DNA of 64,000 bases from Variovorax sp. 770b2. GTDB lineage: Bacteria; Pseudomonadota; Gammaproteobacteria; Burkholderiales; Burkholderiaceae_C. The stretch's first letter is position 1. Each line of letters starts with the position of its first letter. Positions 40,236 through 48,598 of this stretch are shown piece after piece. Under the pieces are notes generated by a model. It was not told where the DNA came from. It was given only the letters and a program-made list of their open reading frames with translations, and searched no databases. The position numbers and the translations under genes were made by a program. Location: NCBI RefSeq assembly GCF_900115685.1, contig NZ_FOXJ01000003.1, positions 310,001 to 374,000 on the forward strand, written 5' to 3'.

Positions 40236-41195
40236 ATGGCAGAGGAAGATCAGGTGGCGGTGCGCGTGGCCTGGCTCTACTACATGGAGGGCCTGACGCA
40301 GGACGGCATCGCCACGAAGCTCGGGCTCACGCGGCTGCGCGTGAACCGGCTGCTCGGCGAGGCGCGCGAAAGCGGGCTCGTGAGCATCAAGATCAACTCG
40401 CGCCACGAGGGGTGCCTCCGGCTCGAAGAAGAACTGCGCACGGTGTGCGGGCTGCGCGAGGCGGTGATCATTCCGACGCCCGAGAGCCCCGACCTCATTC
40501 CCGTGCTGCTGGGCCGCACGGCGGGCGAATACCTGTCGAGGCTGCTGGAGACACAGCGCGTGCGTGGCCTGGGCGTCGGTTGGGGCGCGACGCTGCGCGA
40601 GGCGATCCGCCACATTGCGCCGGGGCAGTGGCCGAACCTGCATGTCAACTCGATCATGGGCGGGCTCACGCGCGGCCTGGAGATCAACACCTTCGAGACC
40701 GCCAGCGCGTTCGCGGCGCGGCTCGGCGCGCAGTGCAGCTACCTGGCGGCGCCGCTGTATGCGGGCAGCGCGAAGTCGCGCGACACCATCGTCTCGCAGG
40801 ACGTGTTCAAGGAAGCCTTCGGGCAGATCGCGGCCAACGACGTCGCGCTGCTGAGCGTGGGCGACCTGAGCACGCGGTCATTGCTGGTGCGCTACGGGCT
40901 GCCCAAGGACGTGCCGGTGGCGAGCCTCCGGCAGGCCAAGGCGGTGGGCGACATCATCGGCCAGTTCCTCGACCGCCACGGCAAGCCCGTGAAGCACGCG
41001 CTGAACCAGCGCGTGGTGGCGCCTTCTCTGGAAGAACTCGCGCGCATCCCGACGGTGATCGTCGCCTCGGGCGGCGAGAACAAGGCGCCGATCATCGCGG
41101 CCGTGCTGCGGGCGAAATTGCTGTCGGTGCTGATCTGCGATGAGCAGACCGCGCGCGCGGCGCTGAAGCTCTATGAAGCGCTCGGCGCGCGCTGA
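40236..41195 (+). CDS. SorC/DeoR-type sugar-binding transcriptional regulator
   Basis: 319 residues from ATG 40236 (GGAG 8 nt upstream). N-terminal HTH: VAWLYYMEGLTQDGIATKLG and RLRVNRLLGEARESGLVSI. C-terminal sugar-phosphate-binding domain: VRGLGVGWGATLREAI, SIMGGLTRG, VVASGGENKAPIIAAVLRAK. SorC proteins bind phosphorylated sugars or polyols, which suits control of the divergent glycerol-phosphate operon. The 3' end overlaps the convergent cupredoxin gene by 25 nt. Confidence 0.9.
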   Translation: MAEEDQVAVRVAWLYYMEGLTQDGIATKLGLTRLRVNRLLGEARESGLVSIKINSRHEGCLRLEEELRTVCGLREAVIIPTPESPDLIPVLLGRTAGEYLSRLLETQRVRGLGVGWGATLREAIRHIAPGQWPNLHVNSIMGGLTRGLEINTFETASAFAARLGAQCSYLAAPLYAGSAKSRDTIVSQDVFKEAFGQIAANDVALLSVGDLSTRSLLVRYGLPKDVPVASLRQAKAVGDIIGQFLDRHGKPVKHALNQRVVAPSLEELARIPTVIVASGGENKAPIIAAVLRAKLLSVLICDEQTARAALKLYEALGAR

Positions 41196-42460
41196 GCCGA
41201 AGGAGCCGCAGCGCGCGACGGCGCCACCACCGTGACCCGCGCCGTCATGTATGGGTGCACCGAGCAGACATAGTCATATACGCCCGGCTTGTCGAAGCTG
41301 CGCGCGAAGGCCTTGCCGGGCAGCAACAGGTCGATGCCGGCCGAAGCGTCCTTGAAGACCACGCCGTGCGGCGCGCCGTCGTCGTTCTGCCACGTCAGGG
41401 TCTGGCCGACGCTGACGGTGACCTGCGCGGGCTCGAAAGCGAAGTTGCGGATGGCAACGTGCGCCGACCCGCCGGCGTGCGCGCTGCCCGGGCCGGCCGT
41501 GCGCTGCACGGCGATCTTGCGCGGCGCATTGCCCACCGCCACGGTGTGCGCCGGCCCGCCCGCCAGGTCGACCACGCTCACGTCGTTGGAGCCTTCGTTG
41601 CTCACCCACAGCTTCTTGCCGTCCGCCGAGATGTCCAGCCAGTGCGGCTGCTTGCCCACGCCGATGCTTCGACCCGGCGTGCGCGCCGCCGGGTCGAAGA
41701 GCATGACCTCGCCCGGCCCCTGCACGACCACCACGCCGCTGGCCATGCCGGCGAAGTGCTGGGCGATGTGAGGAGAGACGCCCGTGGCGACGGGCGTCTG
41801 CCACTGGTTCGTCGCCGGATCCAGCACCTGCACGGCGGCTGCGCCCGCCAGCGTCAGGTACAGCGCCTTGCCGTCGTGGCCGAACTCCAGGTCGCGCGGC
41901 GCCTTCTCAAGCGGGATCTCGGCCACCACCTTGCGTGCCGCCAGGTCGATGACCACGAGCGCGAAGTGCCCCGGCTCCTGCGAGGCGACGTAGGCCTGCC
42001 GGCCGTCGGGCCGCACGGCGATGGTGTGCGGCTTGGGCACGGGCACGGTGGCGCTCACGGTGTGCGTCGCGGTGTCGACGAAGGCCACGCGGTCGTCGCC
42101 GTTGACAGCCACCAGCACCCAGCGGCCGTCGGCCGTCGCGGCCAGGCCCTGCGGGCCCTTGCCGACCTCGATGGTGTGCGTCACGCTGTCGGTCGCGGCA
42201 TCGATCTCGCTCAGTGCGGAGGCGCTGGCCCCGCTCACGAACACGCTGCGCCCGTTCGGGGAGATGACGATGCCGTCCGGCCCCGCGGCCACCGGCACCG
42301 TGGCGAGCACCCGCTCAGTGCCTGTGTCGATCACGCTGACCGTGCTGTCCTTGAAGTTGCCGACGTAGGCCTTGGGGCCCGCGGCCAGTGCGGTGAAAGC
42401 GAAGGTGCTCGAGGCCGCGAGAACGGCGAGGATGCGCGCAAACCGGGGAATGGCGATCAT
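41171..42460 (-). CDS. YVTN-type beta-propeller protein with C-terminal cupredoxin domain
   Basis: 429 residues. Signal peptide ILAVLAASSTFAFTALAAGP. Residues ~28-320 are YVTN-type propeller repeats (AYVGNFKDSTVSVIDTGTER, KKLWVSNEGSNDVSVVDLAG). Residues ~335-415 form a plastocyanin-like domain with ligands H365 (APHG), C399, H402 and M405 (CSVHPYM), a type 1 copper site. Periplasmic. Divergent from an ECF sigma factor. A redox or copper-binding role is likely; no partner enzyme is encoded nearby. Confidence 0.85.
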   Translation of the reverse strand: MIAIPRFARILAVLAASSTFAFTALAAGPKAYVGNFKDSTVSVIDTGTERVLATVPVAAGPDGIVISPNGRSVFVSGASASALSEIDAATDSVTHTIEVGKGPQGLAATADGRWVLVAVNGDDRVAFVDTATHTVSATVPVPKPHTIAVRPDGRQAYVASQEPGHFALVVIDLAARKVVAEIPLEKAPRDLEFGHDGKALYLTLAGAAAVQVLDPATNQWQTPVATGVSPHIAQHFAGMASGVVVVQGPGEVMLFDPAARTPGRSIGVGKQPHWLDISADGKKLWVSNEGSNDVSVVDLAGGPAHTVAVGNAPRKIAVQRTAGPGSAHAGGSAHVAIRNFAFEPAQVTVSVGQTLTWQNDDGAPHGVVFKDASAGIDLLLPGKAFARSFDKPGVYDYVCSVHPYMTARVTVVAPSRAAAPSAQRAPSAS

Positions 42461-42602
42461 GATGAAAGACTCCAGACAAAGAGTGGAAAGAGAATCGACG
42501 CAAGGCATGACGCACGGCGCGCCCCGCTTATTCCCCGCAGGCCCCGAAAAAAAGATGGAATAAAACGCGTGGCCGCCGCGTCATGCAGGAAGAACAAGCC
42601 CA

Positions 42603-43175
42603 TTGACCGATCTGACCGACCGCACACGCCAGTTCGAAGCCGCCGCGCTGCCGCATCTCGATGCGGCATGGAACCTTGCGCGCTGGCTGTTGCGCGACGA
42701 CCAGCTGGCCGACGACGCGGTGCAGGAGGCGTACCTGCGAGCTTTTCGTTTTTTCGAGAGCCTGCGCGGCGAGAACGCGCGGCCGTGGCTGCTGGGCATC
42801 GTGCGCAATGCCTGCTACGACTGGATGCGGCAGAACCGGCAGTTGGCCGACCAGCTGGAATTCGACGAGCTGCGCGACAGCGAGGCCGCGGCCCCGGCCT
42901 CTCCGGATGCGAGCGATCCGGCCCGGCAATGGGAGCAACGCGTGCAGGGCGAGCGCATCAACGCCGCCATCGACGCCCTGCCCGCGGTCTATCGCGAAGT
43001 GATCGTGCTGCGCGAGCTGGAGGAGATGCGCTATGAAGACATCGCGCGCATTGCCGGCGTGCCGCTGGGCACGGTGATGTCGCGGCTCTCGCGCGCCCGC
43101 GCCCTGCTGCGCGAAAGCCTGCGCGACGAACGCCCGGGCCACACGGCGGAAAGGACACACCATGCCAATTCCTGA
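42603..43175 (+). CDS. RNA polymerase sigma factor, ECF type
   Basis: 190 residues. Region 2: LARWLLRDDQLADDAVQEAY LRAF then RPWLLGIVRNACYDWMR. Region 4: INAAIDALPAVYREVIVLRE, MRYEDIARIAGVPLGTVMSR. The best start is TTG 42603; a 7-codon frame (ATG 42583 to TGA 42606) ends on this start codon and may couple translation. Overlaps its anti-sigma gene by 14 nt. Divergent from the propeller-cupredoxin gene, a likely target. Confidence 0.9.
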   Translation: MTDLTDRTRQFEAAALPHLDAAWNLARWLLRDDQLADDAVQEAYLRAFRFFESLRGENARPWLLGIVRNACYDWMRQNRQLADQLEFDELRDSEAAAPASPDASDPARQWEQRVQGERINAAIDALPAVYREVIVLRELEEMRYEDIARIAGVPLGTVMSRLSRARALLRESLRDERPGHTAERTHHANS

Positions 43176-43848
43176 CGACGAGCTGGGGCTGATGGTCCGG
43201 CGCCATGCCGTGCGGCACACGCCGCCGGCGGCGCTGGCCGGGCGCATTGCGCAGGCGCTGCGTTCCGAGGCAGGCGCGACGACCGTTGCCGCACCTGCCG
43301 TCCCGGTGCGCAACCGGCGCGGCTGGTGGCAGGGACTGGTCGGCTTCGGCGCCGGGGCGGCCACGGCCTGGGGTCTTGCGCTCGTTCTGCTGGCGGTCCC
43401 GATGGCGCCGCAGGACGCGTTGGGCGAGGCCGTCACGGCCAACCATGTGCGCTCGCTGATGGCCTCGCATCTGGCCGACGTGGCCTCGACCGACCAGCAC
43501 ACGGTGAAGCCGTGGTTCGCAGGCAAGCTCGACTTCTCGCCGCCCGTGGTCGACCTGGCCGCCGAAGGCTTCGCGCTCACCGGCGGCCGGCTCGACTACC
43601 TGGACGGGCGGACGGTGGCGGCGCTGGTCTACCGGTCAGGCCCGCATGTCATCAACCTCTTCGTCTGGCCCACGGCCGACGCGAAGGCGCAGGCGCCCGC
43701 CTTCTCCGCGCGGCAGGGCTACCAGCTCGCGCACTGGGCGCAAGGCGGCATGCAGGCATGGGCCGTGTCGGACCTGAACGCGGCCGAGCTGCAGAACTTC
43801 GCGACGCTCCTGCGCGAGCGGACAGCGCCGCACGCCACGCGCCCCTAG
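43162..43848 (+). CDS. Anti-sigma factor, membrane-anchored
   Basis: 228 residues. The short cytoplasmic N-terminus (~50 residues) is followed by one transmembrane helix (GFGAGAATAWGLALVLLAVP) and a periplasmic domain (VKPWFAGKLDFSPPVVDLAA, VAALVYRSGPHVINLFVWP) of the kind found in ChrR/RsiW-like regulators partnered with ECF factors. No zinc-binding ZAS motif (H-x3-C-x2-C) is visible. The 14-nt overlap with the sigma gene supports a cognate pair. Confidence 0.85.
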   Translation: MPIPDDELGLMVRRHAVRHTPPAALAGRIAQALRSEAGATTVAAPAVPVRNRRGWWQGLVGFGAGAATAWGLALVLLAVPMAPQDALGEAVTANHVRSLMASHLADVASTDQHTVKPWFAGKLDFSPPVVDLAAEGFALTGGRLDYLDGRTVAALVYRSGPHVINLFVWPTADAKAQAPAFSARQGYQLAHWAQGGMQAWAVSDLNAAELQNFATLLRERTAPHATRP

Positions 43849-43885
43849 CCGGCCACTCAGCAAACGCGAACCGCGGCGCTAGAAG

Positions 43886-43997
43886 GATCACGCCCCCTTC
43901 CAGAGATACCGCGGAACCGGCTCCACCGGGCCGCAGGCATCGGCCCCTGCAAGGGGGTTGGCGCAGCGACACGAAGTGCGCGAAGCCTGGGGGTTGG
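43886..43997. repeat. Intergenic repeat-like sequence, Variovorax type
   Basis: The segment contains GCCCCTGCAAGGGGG, GCGCAGCGACACGAAGTGCG and GCCTGGGGGTTGG. From memory, this series is a common intergenic repeat in Variovorax and relatives, although no second copy is in this window. It lies at the 3' ends of two convergent genes, where it may serve as a terminator. It is otherwise gene-free. Confidence 0.45.
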
Positions 43998-43998
43998 C

Positions 43999-45585
43999 TC
44001 AGTAAGCGGCGATCTCCGTCACGCTGTTCCAGTCGCTCGCGGTGCTGCCGTGGCCGACGATGCGCACGTAGCGCGTGCTCGCATCGGGAATGTCGTAGTA
44101 CTCCATGCCGGCGGTCTGGCCGCTGCTGCGGCCTTGCCAGCGGGGCGTCCATGCGAGGCCGTCGGGCGAGGTCTCGATGTCGAAACGCGCGCTGCGCTGG
44201 TCGCCCAGGTAGAACGACACGCCGACCTTGTGCACGAGCGCGCCGGCGCCAAGGTCGATGCGCAGCCACTGGCCGTCGCCCTGTGCGCTCCAGCGCGTGG
44301 CCGCGTTGTTGTCGGTGGCGCCCGTGGCGGGGTTGCCGGCCTGCGCGCTGCTGGCCGTCACGCCCACTGTCGCGAGCGGTGCCGAGCCCGGCGGCAGGCG
44401 GCGTGCGCGCAGCATGGCTTCGAGCAGGTAGTAGTCGCCCCAGCCGGTGCCCTGGTTGTAGAGCCCTTCGTTCTTGTGATAGCTCGACTGCAGCAGCAGC
44501 GCCTGCGTGTTGCTCGGCGAGCCGAGCGTCGCGAGGTACGGCGGGCTCAGCACCGCGCCGAGCAAGGTCCTGGCGGCATTGCGGTAGGTGGTGGCGCGCG
44601 TGGCGTCGGTCTCCAGCAGCGACAGTTCCATCAGCCCGCTCGCGGCAATGGCGGCCGCGGAGCTGTCGCGCGGTGCGTTGGGAATGGCGGGGTCGTTGAA
44701 GTCCCAGAACGGCACCTTGTCGGCCGGCAGGTGGCCGATGAACCAGTCGGCCATGCGCCGCGCGGTGTCCAGGAACTGCTGCTCGCCGGTGAAGCGGTAG
44801 GTCGTCGTGAAGCCGTAGATGCCCCAGGCCTGGCCGCGCGCCCAGGTCGAACTGTCCGAGTAGCCCTGCACCGTCGATCGCGACTTCACCGCGCCGGTGG
44901 TCGGCGAATACACGACCAGGTGATAGCTGCTGCCATCGGGCCGCACATGGTTCTGCATGGTCTTGATCGCGTGGCTGCGCGCGCGGTCGTACAGCGTGCT
45001 GGAGCCGCCGTGGGTCGATGCCCAGAACATCAGCTCGATGTTCATCATGTTGTCGATGATCACCTGGAAGTTCGTGGTGTCGCTGATCGAACCCCATGAG
45101 CGCACGGCGCCCACGTCGGGGTCGTAGCGGCTCGACAGCGAGTTGGCCGTGGTGAGGATGGTCTGCAGGTAGCTCGCGTTGCCGGTCATGCGGTAGCCGT
45201 TGCCGTACGGCGTGAACACCATGAAGCCGACGTCGTGCGTGCCGGTGTTGGTCGACTGGTTGCCCATGCCCGTGGTCCATGCGGCTGCGCGCGTGTCCCA
45301 GCCCTGGGTGGCGTTCTGCGCCTGCAGCATCCAGAGCGACGAGGGGAAGAAGCCGCTGATCCAGTTGCCCGAGCCCGCGTACTGCCAGGCCTGGGCCGCG
45401 TCGGTGCCCGTGAGGATCGGGTAGGAGGCCTTGTTGCTGCGTGCGGCGATCGGCGTGTCCTGCTGGGCGGCCACGGCCCAGCCGTTGCGGATCTTCAGGT
45501 CCAGCGGGTCTTCGGCCTGCGCATGGGCCAGGGGTGCGGAAAGCGCCATGGCAAGCAAGGCGGCGCGCGAAAAAGACATCTGCAT
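43999..45585 (-). CDS. GH88 family unsaturated glycuronyl hydrolase with C-terminal discoidin (F5/8 type C) domain
   Basis: 528 residues from ATG 45585. Signal peptide SFSRAALLAMALSAPLAHAQ. Residues ~45-385 are a GH88 (alpha/alpha)6 domain: WISGFFPSSLWML, THDVGFMVFTPYGNGYRMTG, TNFQVIIDNMMNIELMFWAS with the catalytic-type Asp, and DSSAAAIAASGLMELSLL. Residues ~400-528 are a discoidin/CBM32-like domain (WSAQGDGQWLRIDLGAGALV, ASTRYVRIVGHGS). GH88 enzymes remove unsaturated uronic acids left by polysaccharide lyases. Secreted, unlike many cytoplasmic GH88 proteins. No lyase or transporter accompanies it, but a divergent GntR regulator follows. Confidence 0.85.
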   Translation of the reverse strand: MQMSFSRAALLAMALSAPLAHAQAEDPLDLKIRNGWAVAAQQDTPIAARSNKASYPILTGTDAAQAWQYAGSGNWISGFFPSSLWMLQAQNATQGWDTRAAAWTTGMGNQSTNTGTHDVGFMVFTPYGNGYRMTGNASYLQTILTTANSLSSRYDPDVGAVRSWGSISDTTNFQVIIDNMMNIELMFWASTHGGSSTLYDRARSHAIKTMQNHVRPDGSSYHLVVYSPTTGAVKSRSTVQGYSDSSTWARGQAWGIYGFTTTYRFTGEQQFLDTARRMADWFIGHLPADKVPFWDFNDPAIPNAPRDSSAAAIAASGLMELSLLETDATRATTYRNAARTLLGAVLSPPYLATLGSPSNTQALLLQSSYHKNEGLYNQGTGWGDYYLLEAMLRARRLPPGSAPLATVGVTASSAQAGNPATGATDNNAATRWSAQGDGQWLRIDLGAGALVHKVGVSFYLGDQRSARFDIETSPDGLAWTPRWQGRSSGQTAGMEYYDIPDASTRYVRIVGHGSTASDWNSVTEIAAY

Positions 45586-45628
45586 CGGTTGTCTCCGTTG
45601 TGTTGTTGTCGGCGCGGCCATTGGACAG

Positions 45629-45672
45629 GTGGTAAGGCCACTTGGCAATCTTTGATGCATCATGGTTTACCC
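45629..45672. promoter_or_regulatory. Cluster of palindromes in the GH88/GntR divergent promoter
   Basis: GTGG-TAAGG-CCAC at 45629-45641, then the perfect palindrome TGATGCATCA at 45653-45662 and GGTTTACCC at 45664-45672. Located between the two divergent start codons (45585 and 45752), so plausible operators of the GntR-type regulator. Confidence 0.4.
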
Positions 45673-45751
45673 CGGGGCGAAGTCCGGACGATGCGCTGCC
45701 GGGGCCCGAGCCGCTCCGTATAAGCTCCGACCCGACACACGCCTACCCCGA

Positions 45752-46471
45752 ATGAGCAAACCTCCTTTCCGAGCCATCGAGACCAAACGGCTGTACCGGC
45801 AGATCGCCGAGCAGATCAGGGAGCACATCGACAGCGGCCACTACGCGCCCGGCGAGCGACTGCCGGCCGAGCGCGAACTGGCCGAGCTGCTGGGCGTGAG
45901 CCGGCCCTCGGTGCGCGAGGCGCTGATCGCGCTGGAGATGGAGGGCCTGGTCGCGCTGCGTGCGGGCACCGGCGTCTTCGTGCAGGAACATCACCTGCGG
46001 CGTCGCGAGCTTCCGCTGGCCAAGGGGCAGTCCGCACCCGGCCCGTTCGACGTGCTGGCCGCACGCATCCTGGTGGAGGCCGAATGCGCGGCGCTGGCGG
46101 CGCGACATGCGACGCCTGCGCAGTTGCGGCAGCTGAAGTCGATCCTCGCGCAGATGAAGGTGCAGTCCACGCACAGCCCCGAGGCCATTGCACTGGACGA
46201 AGGTTTTCACCTGTGCATCGCGGAGGCCAGCGGCAATGCCGCGCTGCAGCTGCTGGTGCAGCAGTTGTGGGCGCAGCGCACGGGCGAGCTCTACACGCAG
46301 CTGGAATCGCACTTCGTCGGCGAATCGATCTGGCAGCTGGCGTTGCAGGAACACGAGGCGCTGGTGGACGCCATCGCCGCCAAGGACGCGAGCGCCGCAC
46401 GCAAGGCGATGCAGGTGCACCTGCGCAATGCGAAGGTGCGCTTCGCGTCGAACCGGGAATCGGGCGGCTAG
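45752..46471 (+). CDS. FadR-subfamily GntR transcriptional regulator
   Basis: 239 residues from ATG 45752. Winged helix: LYRQIAEQIREHIDSGHYAP, ELAELLGVSRPSVREALIAL. The C-terminal FCD all-helical domain has the metal-binding set in DEGFHLCIAEASGN (D, H) and later H in QEHEALVDAI and VHLRNAK. FCD-type regulators respond to carboxylates or uronates, which fits the divergent GH88 gene. Confidence 0.9.
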   Translation: MSKPPFRAIETKRLYRQIAEQIREHIDSGHYAPGERLPAERELAELLGVSRPSVREALIALEMEGLVALRAGTGVFVQEHHLRRRELPLAKGQSAPGPFDVLAARILVEAECAALAARHATPAQLRQLKSILAQMKVQSTHSPEAIALDEGFHLCIAEASGNAALQLLVQQLWAQRTGELYTQLESHFVGESIWQLALQEHEALVDAIAAKDASAARKAMQVHLRNAKVRFASNRESGG

Positions 46472-46495
46472 CCGCCCTGCCCTACATCGCGACGC

Positions 46496-47761
46496 TCAAC
46501 CCGCCGAGCCTTCGTAGGCGGCGACTTGCGGACGGCGGCGCGCATCGGCCCGCGCACTCATCACGCCCCAGCCGAAGATGCCGATGCCCGCGAGCGCGAG
46601 CAGCGCGCCGACCCAGCCGGTGGAGGTCCAGCCCAGGCCGGCCGAGATGGCCACGCCGCCCAGCCACGCGCCGAGCGCATTGGCCATGTTGAAGGCCGAA
46701 TGGTTGAGCGCGGCGGCCAGCGTCTGCGCATCGCCGGCCACGTCCATCAGGCGGATCTGCAGCGCCGGGCCGATGGCCACGGTGGTGCCGATGAGGAACA
46801 CGCCGATGGCGGCCGTGACCACGTGCTGCGCCGCGAAGGTGAAGAGCGCGAGCACCAGCACCGCGTACACCAGCACGCCGGCGATGGTGCGCATCAGCGA
46901 CTTGTCCGCCATCCGCGAGCCCACGATATTGCCGGTGACCATGCCCAGGCCGAACAGCGCGAGCACGAAGGGCACGTTGTGCACCGACAGGTGCGCCACC
47001 TCGGTCAGCGTGGGCTTGATGTAGCTGAACACCGCGAACATGCCGCCGAAGCCGATGGCGCTGATGCCCAGCGTGAACCACACCTGCTTGCGCTTGAGCG
47101 CACCGAGCTCGCGCCACGGGCTGGCACCGGCCGCGGCGGCGATGTCGGGCACATCGCGGCGCAGGAGCACCACGGCCACGAGCGCGATCACGCCGACGAA
47201 CACGAAGGCCGCGCGCCAGCCGAAGAGCTGGCCGAGCCACGCCGCGATGGGCACGCCGACCAGCGTGGCGCCGGTGAGCCCGAGCATCACGAGGCCCACG
47301 GCGCGCGCGCGGCGCCCCGGTGGCGCGAGCGTGGCGGCCACGAGCGCGGCCACGCCGAAGTAGGTGCCGTGCGGCAGGCCCGTGGCAAAGCGCAGCAGGT
47401 TGAGCGAGAGATACCCGGGCGCCATGGCGCTGGCGAAGTTGCCGGCGGCGAACACGGCCATCAGCGCGATCAGCAATGCGCGCCGGCCCCAGCCTGCCGC
47501 GAGCACGGCCAGCACCGGGGCGCCGACGACCACGCCGAGCGCATAGGCGCTGATGACATGGCCGGCCTGGGGAATGCTGACATCGATGTCGCTCGCGACT
47601 TCGGGCAGCAGGCCCATGATGACGAATTCGCCCGTGCCGATGGCGAAGCCGCCGACGCCGAGCGCGAGCACGGCCCGCAAAAAATTGACGGGCTTCGACG
47701 ACGGGGAAGAAACGGGAATGGCGGTGTCCGCGCTGTCCAGCGCGGGTGGGGAGGCGTTCAA
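46496..47761 (-). CDS. MFS transporter, sugar-efflux/AraJ type
   Basis: 421 residues, 12 transmembrane segments. The first core helix has GVGGFAIGTGEFVIMGLLPE, the hallmark of the AraJ/YdhP/NepI exporters. RFATGLPHGTYFGVAALVAA follows in TM4. The start codon is TTG 47761 with AGGAG upstream. Convergent with the GntR gene (24 nt between stops). Substrate unknown; arabinose-like sugars or nucleosides in characterised relatives. Confidence 0.88.
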   Translation of the reverse strand: MNASPPALDSADTAIPVSSPSSKPVNFLRAVLALGVGGFAIGTGEFVIMGLLPEVASDIDVSIPQAGHVISAYALGVVVGAPVLAVLAAGWGRRALLIALMAVFAAGNFASAMAPGYLSLNLLRFATGLPHGTYFGVAALVAATLAPPGRRARAVGLVMLGLTGATLVGVPIAAWLGQLFGWRAAFVFVGVIALVAVVLLRRDVPDIAAAAGASPWRELGALKRKQVWFTLGISAIGFGGMFAVFSYIKPTLTEVAHLSVHNVPFVLALFGLGMVTGNIVGSRMADKSLMRTIAGVLVYAVLVLALFTFAAQHVVTAAIGVFLIGTTVAIGPALQIRLMDVAGDAQTLAAALNHSAFNMANALGAWLGGVAISAGLGWTSTGWVGALLALAGIGIFGWGVMSARADARRRPQVAAYEGSAG

Positions 47762-47811
47762 GGCCAGGCTCCTGGAGGGGTGCCCGGCGGCGACGGGCAG
47801 GGGTCAATTTT

Positions 47812-47823
47812 AGGGTAAACCCT
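47812..47823. promoter_or_regulatory. AGGGT-AA-ACCCT palindrome upstream of the MFS gene
   Basis: Perfect 5+5 bp palindrome with a 2-bp centre, ~50 bp before the TTG start of the MFS gene and 69 bp after the urtE stop. It resembles in reverse the GGTTTACCC at 45664-45672, so the same GntR-type regulator might bind both. Could also be a short hairpin at the end of the urt transcript. Confidence 0.35.
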
Positions 47824-47892
47824 GAAATCGGCCGATACGCAGATGCCAAAGGCCCGGTATCGGGCAAGGCCTCGAAGGGCCGCTGCCTGCGG

Positions 47893-48585
47893 TCAGATCG
47901 CCACGAGTTGGCGCACGCCCTGCGCCTCCATGTCCTTGCCCAGGCCCCGCGCGATGACCTCGCCGCGCTCCATCACCAGGTAGTCGTCGGCCAGTTCCTG
48001 CGCGAAGTCGTAGTACTGCTCGCACAGCACGATGGCCATGTCCCCGCGGTCGGCCAGCATGCGGATGACGCGGCCGATGTCCTTGATGATGCTGGGCTGG
48101 ATGCCTTCGGTGGGCTCATCGAGGATCAAGAGCTTGGGCTTGGGCGCGAGGGCGCGCGCGATGGCCAGCTGCTGTTGCTGCCCGCCCGAGAGGTCGCCGC
48201 CTCTTCTGTTGATCATCTGCTTGAGCACCGGGAACAGCTCGAACAGTTCCGACGGAATCGGCGTGCTGCCGCTCTTGTAGGCCAGGCCCATGCGCAGGTT
48301 CTCTTCGACCGTGAGCCGCGCGAAGATCTCGCGGCCCTGGGGAACGAAGCCGATGCCCGCTCTTGCCCTGTCGTAAGGCGTGGCCTTCTGGATCGGCTTG
48401 CCTTCCAGTTCGATGCTCCCGCTCTTGATGGGCACCAGGCCCATCAGCGATTTGAGCAATGTGGTCTTGCCCACGCCGTTGCGGCCCAGCAGCACGGTGA
48501 CCTTGCCGAGCGTGGCCTGGAAGCTCACGTCACGCAGGATGTGGGAGCCGCCGTAGTACTGGTGGATGTTCTTGACTGTCAGCAT
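47893..48585 (-). CDS. urtE: Urea ABC transporter ATPase UrtE
   Basis: 230 residues. Walker A GRNGVGKTTLLK, signature LSGGQQQQ, Walker B LLILDEPTEGIQPSI. The closely related LivF-type ATPases serve branched amino acids, but the neighbours urtA-D fix the assignment. Energises urea uptake. Starts 13 nt after the urtD stop. Last gene of the operon. Confidence 0.95.
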   Translation of the reverse strand: MLTVKNIHQYYGGSHILRDVSFQATLGKVTVLLGRNGVGKTTLLKSLMGLVPIKSGSIELEGKPIQKATPYDRARAGIGFVPQGREIFARLTVEENLRMGLAYKSGSTPIPSELFELFPVLKQMINRRGGDLSGGQQQQLAIARALAPKPKLLILDEPTEGIQPSIIKDIGRVIRMLADRGDMAIVLCEQYYDFAQELADDYLVMERGEVIARGLGKDMEAQGVRQLVAI

Positions 48586-48598
48586 GGCGTTCGTTTCC

